Numbered from the stretch's first letter, positions 1 through 5,185 are shown. The stretch: 5,426 nucleotides of DNA from DASUBV01 sp035763085 (GCA_035763085.1 DASUBV010000212.1:1-5426), one strand, 5' to 3'. A program made the numbers and translations. The notes: generated from the sequence alone by a model not told the origin.

Positions 1-141
1 GACATGCTGCGCGGGTTCGCGCTGCTGGCCCGGACGGCGGGCCTGCTCGGTCACCTGGCCGAGGAGATGCGCAACCCGGCGGGCCAGGAGATCTACCGGC
101 AGGCCGACGAGTCGGTCCGCTATCAGCCGCCCAGCTCCTGA
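1..141 (+). CDS. Citrate synthase / citryl-CoA lyase-like protein, C-terminal end (partial)
   Basis: The window opens inside a reading frame that runs 46 codons to a TGA. The peptide contains LRGFALLARTAGLLGHLAEE followed by a short polar tail ending in QPPSS. The pattern of a small-residue helix (ARTAGLLGH) followed by an acidic EE and a P-x-G-x-x-I-Y segment resembles the last helices of the short citrate synthase-fold proteins of actinomycetes that are usually labelled citryl-CoA lyase. Those enzymes make or cleave a citryl-CoA/citrate carbon-carbon bond in the cytoplasm. None of the catalytic residues lie in this fragment, so activity cannot be judged. A stem-loop follows 25 bases after the stop, and the next gene has its own promoter, so this is probably the last gene of its unit. 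The family call rests on a short piece of sequence and is moderately sure. Confidence 0.62.
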   Translation, partial: DMLRGFALLARTAGLLGHLAEEMRNPAGQEIYRQADESVRYQPPSS

Positions 142-166
142 CACCAGGTTCCTGACACCCGGGAGC

Positions 167-220
167 CCGCCCCCGCCGGCCGCCTGCCGCCCGGCCGGCA
201 CCGCCATCTGGCGGGGGCGG
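167..220 (+). terminator. GC-rich stem-loop after the citrate synthase-like gene
   Basis: CCGCCCCCGCC (167-177) is exactly complementary to GGCGGGGGCGG (210-220), an 11-bp perfect stem around a 32-base loop. A competing shorter hairpin forms from GCCGGCC (175-181) and GGCCGGC (193-199). It starts 25 bases beyond the stop at 141. No T-run follows, so it is a candidate terminator or 3' stabilising structure only; such U-less hairpins are common behind high-GC actinomycete genes, and chance GC pairing is also possible. Confidence 0.4.
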
Positions 221-278
221 CGCAGCGCGCCGTCCGGCGGGGCCGCGGGCGGCGCCGCAGCACTGCGTCCCGCCACGA

Positions 279-340
279 TTTCCCAACACTTCTTTCCAAA
301 GAAGTGTTTCCAAAGTCCTGTTTCGAAAGATATCTTTGGA
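279..340 (+). promoter_or_regulatory. Phased TTTCCAAAG motif array, probable operator of the ArsR-MFS operon
   Basis: Four copies of a 9-base motif start exactly 14 bases apart: TTTCCCAAC at 279, TTTCCAAAG at 293, TTTCCAAAG at 307 and TTTCGAAAG at 321. A copy in the opposite orientation, CTTTGGA, closes the array at 334-340. Superimposed are two inverted repeats: AACACTTCTTT (285-295) with AAAGAAGTGTT (298-308), perfect 11-base arms around CC, and the perfect 12-base palindrome AAAGATATCTTT (326-337), extendable to 323-340 with one mismatched pair. Bases 281-343 are about 40% GC in a window that is otherwise very GC-rich. The array lies immediately before the regulator's start codon and overlaps the predicted promoter. 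ArsR-family repressors typically bind inverted repeats over their own promoter, so autorepression is the natural inference. Confidence 0.7.
308..336 (+). promoter_or_regulatory. Predicted promoter for a leaderless ArsR-MFS transcript
   Basis: TATCTT at 331-336 fits the actinobacterial TANNNT -10 pattern. TTCCAA at 308-313 lies 17 bases upstream as a weak -35 (three of six bases of TTGACA). A start of transcription 7-8 bases after the -10 falls at or next to the A of the ATG at 344. No Shine-Dalgarno sequence precedes that ATG, which agrees with a leaderless mRNA, a common type in actinobacteria. Both promoter elements sit inside the repeat array, so a bound regulator would block RNA polymerase. 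Confidence 0.45.
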
Positions 341-343
341 TGC

Positions 344-1000
344 ATGCCTGACGCACCACGCCAGCGGTCGGTGAAGCGGCTGACCGATCCGCGGGCCCTG
401 CGGGCCCTGGCCCACCCGACCCGGCTCTCGCTGGTCGGCCTGCTGCGGCTGGAGGGCCCGATGACCGCCACCAGAGCGGGCGAGCTGCTGGGCGAGAGCT
501 CGGCCAGCGCCTCCTTCCACTTGCGCCAGCTCGCCAAGTACGGCCTGGTCGAGGAGGCGGGCGGCGGGACCGGCCGGGAGCGGCCGTGGAAGGCCACGAC
601 GCAGTTCACCGCGTGGCCGGAAGTCGCCGAGGACCCGGACCTGGACGCGGCACGGGACCAGCTCACCGCGGTGATCGCCAACCGGTACTTCGAGTTCCTG
701 CTGAGCTGGCTGGAGACCCGGCACCTGGAGCCGCCCGAGTGGCAGCAGGCCAGCGTGTTCGGCGACACCATGCTCTACCTGACGCCCGGCGAGCTGGCCG
801 AGCTGGCCGAGGCCGAGCGGAACCTGGTCGACCGGTATTTCGGCCGCACGGAGCATCCGGAGCTGCGGCCGCCCGGCGCGCGCCGGATCACCTGGCTGCA
901 CCTGGCCTTCCCCGGCGACCTCAGCGGCGTCCTGCCGCCGGCCGGCGGCAGTGGTGACGCTGGCGGGGCAGGCACCAGCAGCGGGGATGCCGGGCAGTGA
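344..1000 (+). CDS. ArsR-type winged helix-turn-helix transcriptional regulator
   Basis: A 218-residue DNA-binding protein. Residues about 11-85 form the winged helix: DPRALRALAHPTRLSLVGLL is the signature first helix pair of ArsR/HTH_20-type repressors, SSASASFHLRQLAKYGLVEE (52-71) is the recognition helix region, and the wing follows with RERPWKAT at 78-85. Residues 100-190 form a helical second domain rich in aromatic and acidic residues that may bind a ligand or dimerise; the last 25 residues are a Gly/Ser/Ala tail. There is no cysteine in the protein, so the classical ArsR/SmtB thiolate metal sites are absent and an organic ligand, perhaps the exported compound, is more likely. The ATG at 344 is chosen because the overlapping ATG at 340 stops at once, and the promoter predicts a leaderless start here. 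The stop overlaps the GTG of the exporter by four bases, so the two are translated together. Family call is firm; ligand unknown. Confidence 0.88.
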   Translation: MPDAPRQRSVKRLTDPRALRALAHPTRLSLVGLLRLEGPMTATRAGELLGESSASASFHLRQLAKYGLVEEAGGGTGRERPWKATTQFTAWPEVAEDPDLDAARDQLTAVIANRYFEFLLSWLETRHLEPPEWQQASVFGDTMLYLTPGELAELAEAERNLVDRYFGRTEHPELRPPGARRITWLHLAFPGDLSGVLPPAGGSGDAGGAGTSSGDAGQ

Positions 1001-2394
1001 CGGCGGAGCAGGCGGCAGGCCAGCTGGACGGGCAGGCGGCTGATCAGGTAGCTGAGCGCGCAGCTGGCCCGGCGGGCCCGCCGGGGACGCCGCAGACGGC
1101 GAGGCCGGGCGGGCGGCTGGCCCGGCGGGTGCCGCCACTGCTGCGGGACGGGCCGTTCCGGCGCTACTGGAGCGCCCAGACGATCTCCATGTTCGGTGAC
1201 CAGATCAGCTTTATCGCCATGCCGCTGGCCGCGGTCCTGGTCCTGCATGCCGGCCCGGCCGACATGGGGTACCTGAGCGCGCTGGAGTGGCTGCCGAGCC
1301 TGCTGTTCGCACTGCCGGCCGGCGCGCTGGTCGACCGGCACGGGCACCGCCGGGCCACGATGATCGGCACCGACCTGGGCCGGTTCCTGCTCCTGGGCAG
1401 CGTGCCGGCCTGCTACGCCTTCGGCGTGCTCACGCTGGCGCAGTTGTTCGTGGTGGCCTTCTGCGCGGGCACGCTGAGCATCATCTTTGCCGTGTCGGAC
1501 GGGACGCTGTTCGTGTCGCTGGTGCCTGATGACCAGTACGTCGAGGGCAACTCGCTGGTGTACGCCAGCCGGGCGCTGTCGTTCGTCGGCGGCCCGAGCC
1601 TGGGCGGCCTGCTGGTCCAGGCGCTCTCCGCGCCGCTGGCCATCGGCGCGGATGCGCTGTCGTTCCTCGGCTCCGCCGCTCAGCTGGCCCGGATCCGGCC
1701 GGCCGAGCCGCCCACCGACCCCGGCGGGCGCGGCGCGATCACCGCCGGGGCCCGGTTCATCCGCGGCAACGGGATCGTCCGCGCCTCGCTGCTGGCGGCG
1801 GCCACGATCAACTTCTTCAACTTCATGTTCTTCGCGCTGTTCGTCTTGTACGCAACGCGGGTCCTGCACGTGCGGGCCGGCGTGCTGGGCCTGGTGCTCG
1901 GTGCCGGGGCGGTCGGCGGCGTGCTCGGCTCGGCGGTCACCAGGCGGCTGGCCGATGCCATCGGCGTGGGCTGGGCCTATATCGCCGGCTGCATCCTGTT
2001 CACCGCGCCGCTGCTCCTGGTGCCGCTGGCCGGCGGCCCGCGGCCGCTGGTGCTCGCGCTGCTGTTCCTGTCCGAGTTCGGGTCCGGCTTCGGGGTGATG
2101 GTGCTCGACATCAGCATCGGGGCGATCTTCGCCGCGGTCATCCCCGATCAGCTCCGCTCCCGGGTGACCGGGGCGTTCCAGGCGGTGAACTACGGCACCC
2201 GGCCGATCGGCGGGCTCGCGGGCGGCGCGCTGGGCTCGCTGATCGGCCTGCGGCCGACGCTGTGGATCGCCACGGCCGGCGCACTGGCCGGGTTCCTGCT
2301 CGCGCTGCCGTCGCCGCTGCCGCGGTTCCGCATGCCCGCCGGGAGCGGGGCTGCGCAACCGCGGCCAGCGGCGGCCGGGACGGAGCCCGGCTAA
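997..2394 (+). CDS. MFS exporter, DHA3/EntS-like (MFS_3 type)
   Basis: A 465-residue integral membrane protein of the major facilitator superfamily. About 12 hydrophobic helices can be traced (roughly 64-84, 90-110, 121-141, 143-166, 187-207, 209-230, 259-285, 294-313, 324-345, 350-376, 391-416 and 419-438). The helix 2-3 loop carries motif A as GALVDRHGHRR (109-119). GNSLVYASRALSFVGGPSLG (184-203) and IPDQLRSRVTGAFQ (382-395) are typical of the drug and siderophore exporters of the DHA3 group (EntS, macrolide efflux). It probably uses the proton gradient to expel a small molecule; the substrate cannot be deduced. The first 50 residues are a polar Ala/Gly-rich cytoplasmic extension, so a later start such as the GTG at 1129 is possible. 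The annotated GTG overlaps the regulator's TGA (GTGA, 997-1000), indicating translational coupling and regulator-controlled expression. Its TAA overlaps the convergent neighbour's stop. Confidence 0.9.
   Translation: MTAEQAAGQLDGQAADQVAERAAGPAGPPGTPQTARPGGRLARRVPPLLRDGPFRRYWSAQTISMFGDQISFIAMPLAAVLVLHAGPADMGYLSALEWLPSLLFALPAGALVDRHGHRRATMIGTDLGRFLLLGSVPACYAFGVLTLAQLFVVAFCAGTLSIIFAVSDGTLFVSLVPDDQYVEGNSLVYASRALSFVGGPSLGGLLVQALSAPLAIGADALSFLGSAAQLARIRPAEPPTDPGGRGAITAGARFIRGNGIVRASLLAAATINFFNFMFFALFVLYATRVLHVRAGVLGLVLGAGAVGGVLGSAVTRRLADAIGVGWAYIAGCILFTAPLLLVPLAGGPRPLVLALLFLSEFGSGFGVMVLDISIGAIFAAVIPDQLRSRVTGAFQAVNYGTRPIGGLAGGALGSLIGLRPTLWIATAGALAGFLLALPSPLPRFRMPAGSGAAQPRPAAAGTEPG
2374..2391. terminator. 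Small hairpin at the convergent gene ends
   Basis: GCCGGG (2374-2379) pairs with CCCGGC (2386-2391) around a six-base loop, right at the meeting point of the exporter and the minus-strand gene. Because the two stop codons overlap there is no intergenic space, so any terminator must lie in coding sequence. No T-run is present on either side. This is weak evidence. Confidence 0.22.
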
Positions 2395-3209
2395 ATCCGG
2401 AAGAACAGGTTCAGGAAGCGATCGGCCAGGTCCTCGTCGCCGCGCACGGTGCCGCCGTTGATCCGGCCGAAGGTGGTCAGCACCAGGCTGCCGGCGTCGA
2501 AGTCGATCACCGCGGGCAGGTCGTCGACGCTGCCGGGCTCGTAGGTCATGCCGTCACTGCCGACCGAGACCCGGTAGGCACCGGCGTTGCGGCCGCTGAC
2601 GGTGATGCCGATGGTGAACGGGGACAGGTCGGCGTCCGGCTTGATGGTGGACTGCCAGATGATGAACATGAACGGGACCAGCAGGTCGGCGGCATCGCCG
2701 GAGATGCCGTGCGCCTGGCCGGTGCCCTGCTTGATGTCCCAGGTGTGCACGCCGTAGTCCATCAGCTGGCCGGCGGCGTAGATGAAGGCCGGGACGCTGC
2801 CCATGTAGAAGTGCGGCACGAGCAGGCCGCCCCACTCCTCCTCGGTCAGCGGCTCCAGGATGCCCATCATCTTGTCCAGGTCCGCGCGGGCCCGGATCAG
2901 CATCTCCTGCTGGGACAGGTCACGGAAGCCCTGCGCGGTCGCGCCGGCCCGCTCGTGCATGCCGGCCAGCCCGTACGCGGCGGGCGCCTCGGCGCCGCCG
3001 CGGGCGATCTCGAACGAGGTGAAGTACCCCTCGGTGGTGTCCACCAGGTGGCCGATGACGTCCTTGACCCGCCAGCTCTCGCAGGCCGTGGGGGCATCCC
3101 AGGCGCCCGGCCGGCCCGCCAGCTCGAACATCCGGCCGGCTTCGGCGCGCACGACCCGCAGGATCGTGTCCTTGCCCGCGTAGGTCATGGCGTTCCACTC
3201 GTCGCTCAC
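2391..3209 (-). CDS. MDMPI-N/DinB-fold protein (maleylpyruvate isomerase family, mycothiol-dependent type)
   Basis: A 272-residue soluble protein. Residues about 10-160 match the four-helix DinB/MDMPI-N fold typical of actinobacteria: WRVKDVIGHLVDTTEGYF (46-63) carries the first metal-ligand histidine (H54), and AGQLMDYGVHTWDIKQGTG (146-164) the second site. The family's usual E-x3-H appears here as D151-x3-H155. The C-terminal part (about 195-272) has the alternating strand pattern and the closing TTFGRINGG...GDEDLADRFL segment of the sterol-carrier-like MDMPI C domain. Characterised members use mycothiol to isomerise maleylpyruvate in aromatic degradation; most relatives have no known substrate, and no aromatic-catabolism gene is adjacent, so only the family is claimed. 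The GTG start is chosen because AGAGG (3220-3216) lies six bases upstream; the internal ATG at 3188 has only a weak site. The TAG stop overlaps the exporter's TAA on the other strand. Confidence 0.82.
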   Translation of the reverse strand: MSDEWNAMTYAGKDTILRVVRAEAGRMFELAGRPGAWDAPTACESWRVKDVIGHLVDTTEGYFTSFEIARGGAEAPAAYGLAGMHERAGATAQGFRDLSQQEMLIRARADLDKMMGILEPLTEEEWGGLLVPHFYMGSVPAFIYAAGQLMDYGVHTWDIKQGTGQAHGISGDAADLLVPFMFIIWQSTIKPDADLSPFTIGITVSGRNAGAYRVSVGSDGMTYEPGSVDDLPAVIDFDAGSLVLTTFGRINGGTVRGDEDLADRFLNLFFRI

Positions 3210-3262
3210 GTCACACCTCTCCCATTAGCTTCCGCTTGACCGGTCTCCCCAGTGCAACGGCT

Positions 3263-3288
3263 GCGCCGGGCCGCCAGTTCGGCCGCGC
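3263..3288 (-). terminator. Bulged stem-loop between chelatase-like gene and MDMPI-like gene
   Basis: GCGC (3263-3266) plus GGCCG (3269-3273) pair with CGGCC (3280-3284) plus GCGC (3285-3288), a nine-bp stem with a two-base bulge and a six-base loop. It lies about 90 bases past the chelatase-like stop and 53 bases before the next minus-strand start. It could end read-through or shape the 5' leader of the downstream gene. There is no T-run. Confidence 0.35.
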
Positions 3289-3307
3289 AGGCAGGAAGGA
3301 GCCGCTA

Positions 3308-3332
3308 GCCGGGCTCTTCTAGGAAGCCCAGC
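3308..3332 (-). terminator. Stem-loop after the chelatase-like gene
   Basis: Read on the minus strand, GCTGGGCT (3332-3325) pairs with AGCCCGGC (3315-3308), eight pairs including one G-U, around a nine-base loop. On the plus strand the same pair is a C-A mismatch, so the structure is better in minus-strand RNA, the direction of the chelatase-like transcript, and it begins 47 bases after that gene's stop. No T-run follows. With the hairpin at 3263-3288 it may form a tandem termination region. Confidence 0.42.
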
Positions 3333-3379
3333 GCACGGGAGAGGAGCTTGTCAATGGAGCAGGGCTGGCTGCGAGCGGA

Positions 3380-4633
3380 TTAGCCGGCCGCCATGCTGAG
3401 CCGGGTCAGCGCGGCGCCGTACCGGATGGCGACGAGCTGGCCGATCGCGGGGTGCGCGCCTAGCGGGGCTGCACACGGCGCGCCGATCGCGTTGCTCACC
3501 GTGTCCAGGTCACGCTGCGCAGTTTCCGGGCCGATCACGCAGGGCGCGATGATCGGCCGGGCAGCGCCGGCCTCGCGAAGCCGGGCCAGCGCTGCGTCAA
3601 TGCCGGCCGGGTCGTCGATCGAGGCATGCGCCGTCGGCAGGGTGAGCCGCGAGGCCAGCAGGACCGCGGCCACGCCGGCCGACTGCACCGACTCCTCGCC
3701 CCGGTCAGCAAGCACCAGCACGCCGAAGTTCGAGTGGGAGATCGACAGGCCGCGCGACCGCGTCTCGCGGGCCAGCCCGGCCTCGGCCAGCCGTGCGTGC
3801 AGCGCCTCGGCGATCAGCGGGTGCGGGCCCAGGTGCGCGCCCAGCATGACATCCCCGCTGGTGCCGTCCACCGCCCGGCCGAAGGCCATGTCCAGGACCG
3901 GGTGCGGGCCCGCCAGCAGCGGCACCAGCACGCCGTTCAGCGGCCGGTCGCCGGTCGGCGGCGCGTCGAAGGCCAGGTTCTCCGCCAGCCCGTGCGCGTC
4001 ACCGTCCGCGAAGCCCACCCGGATCTCCACGCCCGGGCACGAGGACTCCGTGACGGCCGCGATCTCCTCGACAGCCGCAACGTGCTGCCCGGCCGCGCTG
4101 CCCGGCACGGCGATGATCAGCGCCGGGGCATCGGAGGCCACACTGAGCCGGTGCGGGCTGCGGTGCCGGCCAGCCGGGCGGCTGCGGCCGGTGCGCCGGG
4201 GCAGCAGCGACCCGCCGTTCTGCGGCGGTCCGCCGGGCCCGCCGCGCTGCGGCAGGGCATCGCCGCCGCGCTGCGGCAGGCCGTTACCGCCACCGCGCTG
4301 CGGAAGCGGCTCGCCGCGCTGCGGGAGGGAGTCGCCGCGCTGCGAGAGGGAGTCGAGGCGCTGCGGGAGGGAGTCGGGGCGCTGCGGGAGCGGCTCACCG
4401 CGGGGCGGCAGCGGCGGCAGGGCATCCCCTGGCGGGAGCGGCTGGCCCCGCTGAGGCAGCGACTCGTGACCGACGGGTGCCGCGCCGCGCTGCGGCCGCT
4501 CGAACAGGCTCGCCCCGCCGGCTCCCGGACCGGGATCGCCGAACGTCGGGGGCTTCTGCCGGGGCAGCGACGCCTCATCTGCCGTCGGGTCCTGCCGGGG
4601 CAGCGGGTCCGCTTCCGGGCTCTGGTCAGTCAC
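3380..4633 (-). CDS. Sirohydrochlorin chelatase-like (CbiX/SirB) protein with repeat-rich N-terminal extension
   Basis: A 417-residue protein of two parts. Residues 1-163 are low-complexity: Pro, Gly, Gln and Arg rich with LPQR heptads (about 57-133) and a basic linker (RRTGRSRPAGRHRSPHRLS, 145-163). Residues 165-417 follow the two-lobed CbiX/SirB plan: strand ALIIAVPGS (171-179), VLVPLLAGPHPVLDM (235-249), GAHLGPHPLIAEAL (265-278), then a second lobe with ARLREAGAARPIIAPCVIGP (350-369) and APLGAHPAIGQLV (388-401). Such enzymes insert iron or cobalt into sirohydrochlorin for siroheme or cobalamin. Here the usual first-strand histidine of the HGS motif is proline (P177), while H244 at the second site remains, so chelation is uncertain. 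No siroheme or cobalamin gene is nearby. The GTG start has no Shine-Dalgarno site; it overlaps the end of a small ORF (4626-4694), and an alternative leaderless promoter is possible. Fold call good, activity unproven. Confidence 0.78.
   Translation of the reverse strand: MTDQSPEADPLPRQDPTADEASLPRQKPPTFGDPGPGAGGASLFERPQRGAAPVGHESLPQRGQPLPPGDALPPLPPRGEPLPQRPDSLPQRLDSLSQRGDSLPQRGEPLPQRGGGNGLPQRGGDALPQRGGPGGPPQNGGSLLPRRTGRSRPAGRHRSPHRLSVASDAPALIIAVPGSAAGQHVAAVEEIAAVTESSCPGVEIRVGFADGDAHGLAENLAFDAPPTGDRPLNGVLVPLLAGPHPVLDMAFGRAVDGTSGDVMLGAHLGPHPLIAEALHARLAEAGLARETRSRGLSISHSNFGVLVLADRGEESVQSAGVAAVLLASRLTLPTAHASIDDPAGIDAALARLREAGAARPIIAPCVIGPETAQRDLDTVSNAIGAPCAAPLGAHPAIGQLVAIRYGAALTRLSMAAG
4289..4414 (-). 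repeat. 21-bp tandem repeat encoding LPQR heptapeptides
   Basis: Six in-phase 21-base units within the chelatase-like gene encode residues 74-115: PLPPRGE, PLPQRPD, SLPQRLD, SLSQRGD, SLPQRGE, PLPQRGG. Two further copies out of strict phase (GLPQRGG at 118-124 and ALPQRGG at 127-133) and looser ones (SLPQRGQ at 58-64) flank it. The core plus-strand unit contains CGCTGCGGGAGGGAGTC. Unit number in such arrays often varies between strains. The encoded segment should be disordered, with one arginine per unit. Confidence 0.85.
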
Positions 4634-4694
4634 GCTGACGTATCGTAATCGCTGGTGGCAAAAGCTTGTCGGCCTTCTGGGATGTTCGCACCAT
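4626..4694 (-). CDS. Small 22-residue ORF, possible leader peptide of the chelatase-like gene
   Basis: An ATG at 4694 is preceded by a full GGAGG (4703-4699) four bases upstream, the cleanest Shine-Dalgarno site in the window. The peptide begins MVRTSQKADK and ends LLPPAITIRQRD, 22 residues with no membrane segment or cysteine. Its TGA (4628-4626) lies just past the GTG of the chelatase-like gene (4633-4631), the two sharing the bases GTGACTGA. The chelatase-like start has no ribosome site of its own, so termination here and re-initiation there is a reasonable model. The codons include CTT TTG CCA CCA in a row and ATA near the end, all uncommon in a GC-rich actinomycete; Pro-Pro can also slow ribosomes. 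It starts 25 bases after the XRE gene's stop. I do not recognise the peptide. The open frame could also be chance, with the AT-richer bases belonging to a promoter. Confidence 0.45.
   Translation of the reverse strand: MVRTSQKADKLLPPAITIRQRD
4642..4672 (-). promoter_or_regulatory. Possible promoter for the chelatase-like gene
   Basis: On the minus strand TACGAT (4647-4642) fits TANNNT and ends eight bases before the GTG at 4633, the spacing expected for a leaderless transcript. The best -35 is CCGACA (4672-4667), four of six bases of TTGACA, with a long 19-base spacer. This competes with the small-ORF reading of the same bases; both cannot be the main mode of expression, although both might exist. 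Confidence 0.25.
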
Positions 4695-4719
4695 AGATCC
4701 TCCAGTTTGCCATTTCGAA

Positions 4720-5097
4720 CTACTCGGCCGGCAGCATGCTCCGGTACACGGCCACCAGCGCACTCTTCTGCTCGGCGCTGAGCCGTTCCTCGGCCGCGAT
4801 GGCGTCCTCCACGCTGACAGCCCGCGACTCGCCGGCATCGCCGCCGGCGTGGTCGTGGCGGAACAGCCCCGCCTGCGCGAGCAGCGTCTCGGCGGACACG
4901 TTCAGGGCATCGGAGATCAGCCGGATCACCCGGACCGACGGCTGATGCAGGCCGCGCTCGATCTGGCTCAGGTACGGATTGGACAGCCGGGTCCGCTCCG
5001 CGAGCTGGCGCAGCGACAGGTTCGCTAGCTTGCGCTTGCTGCGGATGAAGGCGCCGAGGGCCTCCATCTGGCCATCGTGGGGTTGTTCAGCGGTCAT
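4720..5097 (-). CDS. XRE-family helix-turn-helix transcriptional regulator
   Basis: A 125-residue cytoplasmic DNA-binding protein. Residues about 12-70 are a Cro/C1-type HTH: LGAFIRSKRKLANLSLRQLA, then the turn ERTRLSN, then the recognition helix PYLSQIERGLHQPSV (41-55), then the closing helices VIRLISDALNVSAETLL. A short Gly/Asp/His linker (80-92) leads to a C-terminal amphipathic helix pair, VEDAIAAEERLSAEQKSALVAVYRSML (96-122), which may dimerise. This layout is shared by a small single-domain regulator widespread in actinobacteria, of which mycobacterial Rv0474, next to the hbhA gene, is as I recall a member. The ATG at 5097 has GAGG (5106-5103) five bases upstream. It is followed after 25 bases by the small ORF and then the chelatase-like gene on the same strand, so it may control that unit. 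No ligand domain is visible. The family call is firm; the target genes are inferred. Confidence 0.88.
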   Translation of the reverse strand: MTAEQPHDGQMEALGAFIRSKRKLANLSLRQLAERTRLSNPYLSQIERGLHQPSVRVIRLISDALNVSAETLLAQAGLFRHDHAGGDAGESRAVSVEDAIAAEERLSAEQKSALVAVYRSMLPAE

Positions 5098-5144
5098 GGT
5101 GTCCTCACGACGGTCCGGCCGGCGCTCCGTGATGACCAGCCGCG

Positions 5145-5163
5145 GCCGGCCGGGCTGGCCGGC
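5145..5163 (-). terminator. Short GC hairpin upstream of the XRE gene
   Basis: GCCGGCC (5145-5151) and GGCCGGC (5157-5163) form a perfect seven-bp stem with a five-base loop. It lies about 64 bases after the stop of the lysine-rich gene and 47 bases before the XRE start, both on the minus strand. It could end the upstream transcript. No T-run is present and GGCC-type pairing is frequent in this DNA. Confidence 0.3.
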
Positions 5164-5185
5164 TCGCCGCGCGCCGGCCTGCCGC

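Noticed and set aside
123..359. Minus-strand open frame of 78 codons divergent from the ArsR gene
   Set aside because: It is Arg/Pro-rich with no recognisable domain, crosses the repeat array and promoter, and overlaps the ArsR start; it is best explained as a chance frame in GC-rich DNA.
775..2358. Long minus-strand frame (527 codons) opposite the ArsR and MFS genes
   Set aside because: Composition is dominated by Arg, Gln, Ala, Gly and Pro with no fold signature, while the plus strand encodes a clear 12-helix transporter; it is the usual antisense shadow in high-GC DNA.
2262..3239. Plus-strand frame of 325 codons over the MDMPI-like gene
   Set aside because: The minus strand has recognisable family motifs and a good ribosome site, while this frame overlaps the exporter end and lacks any domain; it is antisense shadow.
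3349..3354. Perfect TTGACA on the minus strand before the MDMPI-like gene
   Set aside because: No TANNNT-like -10 lies 15-19 bases downstream (the bases there are GC-rich and part of the hairpin at 3308-3332), so it is not called as a promoter.
4256..4414. Tandem repeats considered as a CRISPR-like array
   Set aside because: The units are contiguous 21-base coding repeats without unique spacers and keep the reading frame of a protein.
3393..4648. Two long plus-strand frames opposite the chelatase-like gene
   Set aside because: Ser/Arg/Pro-rich or Arg/Gln-rich shadows; the minus-strand product matches the CbiX/SirB plan in both lobes. The coiled-coil-like segment is listed as a low-interest finding only.
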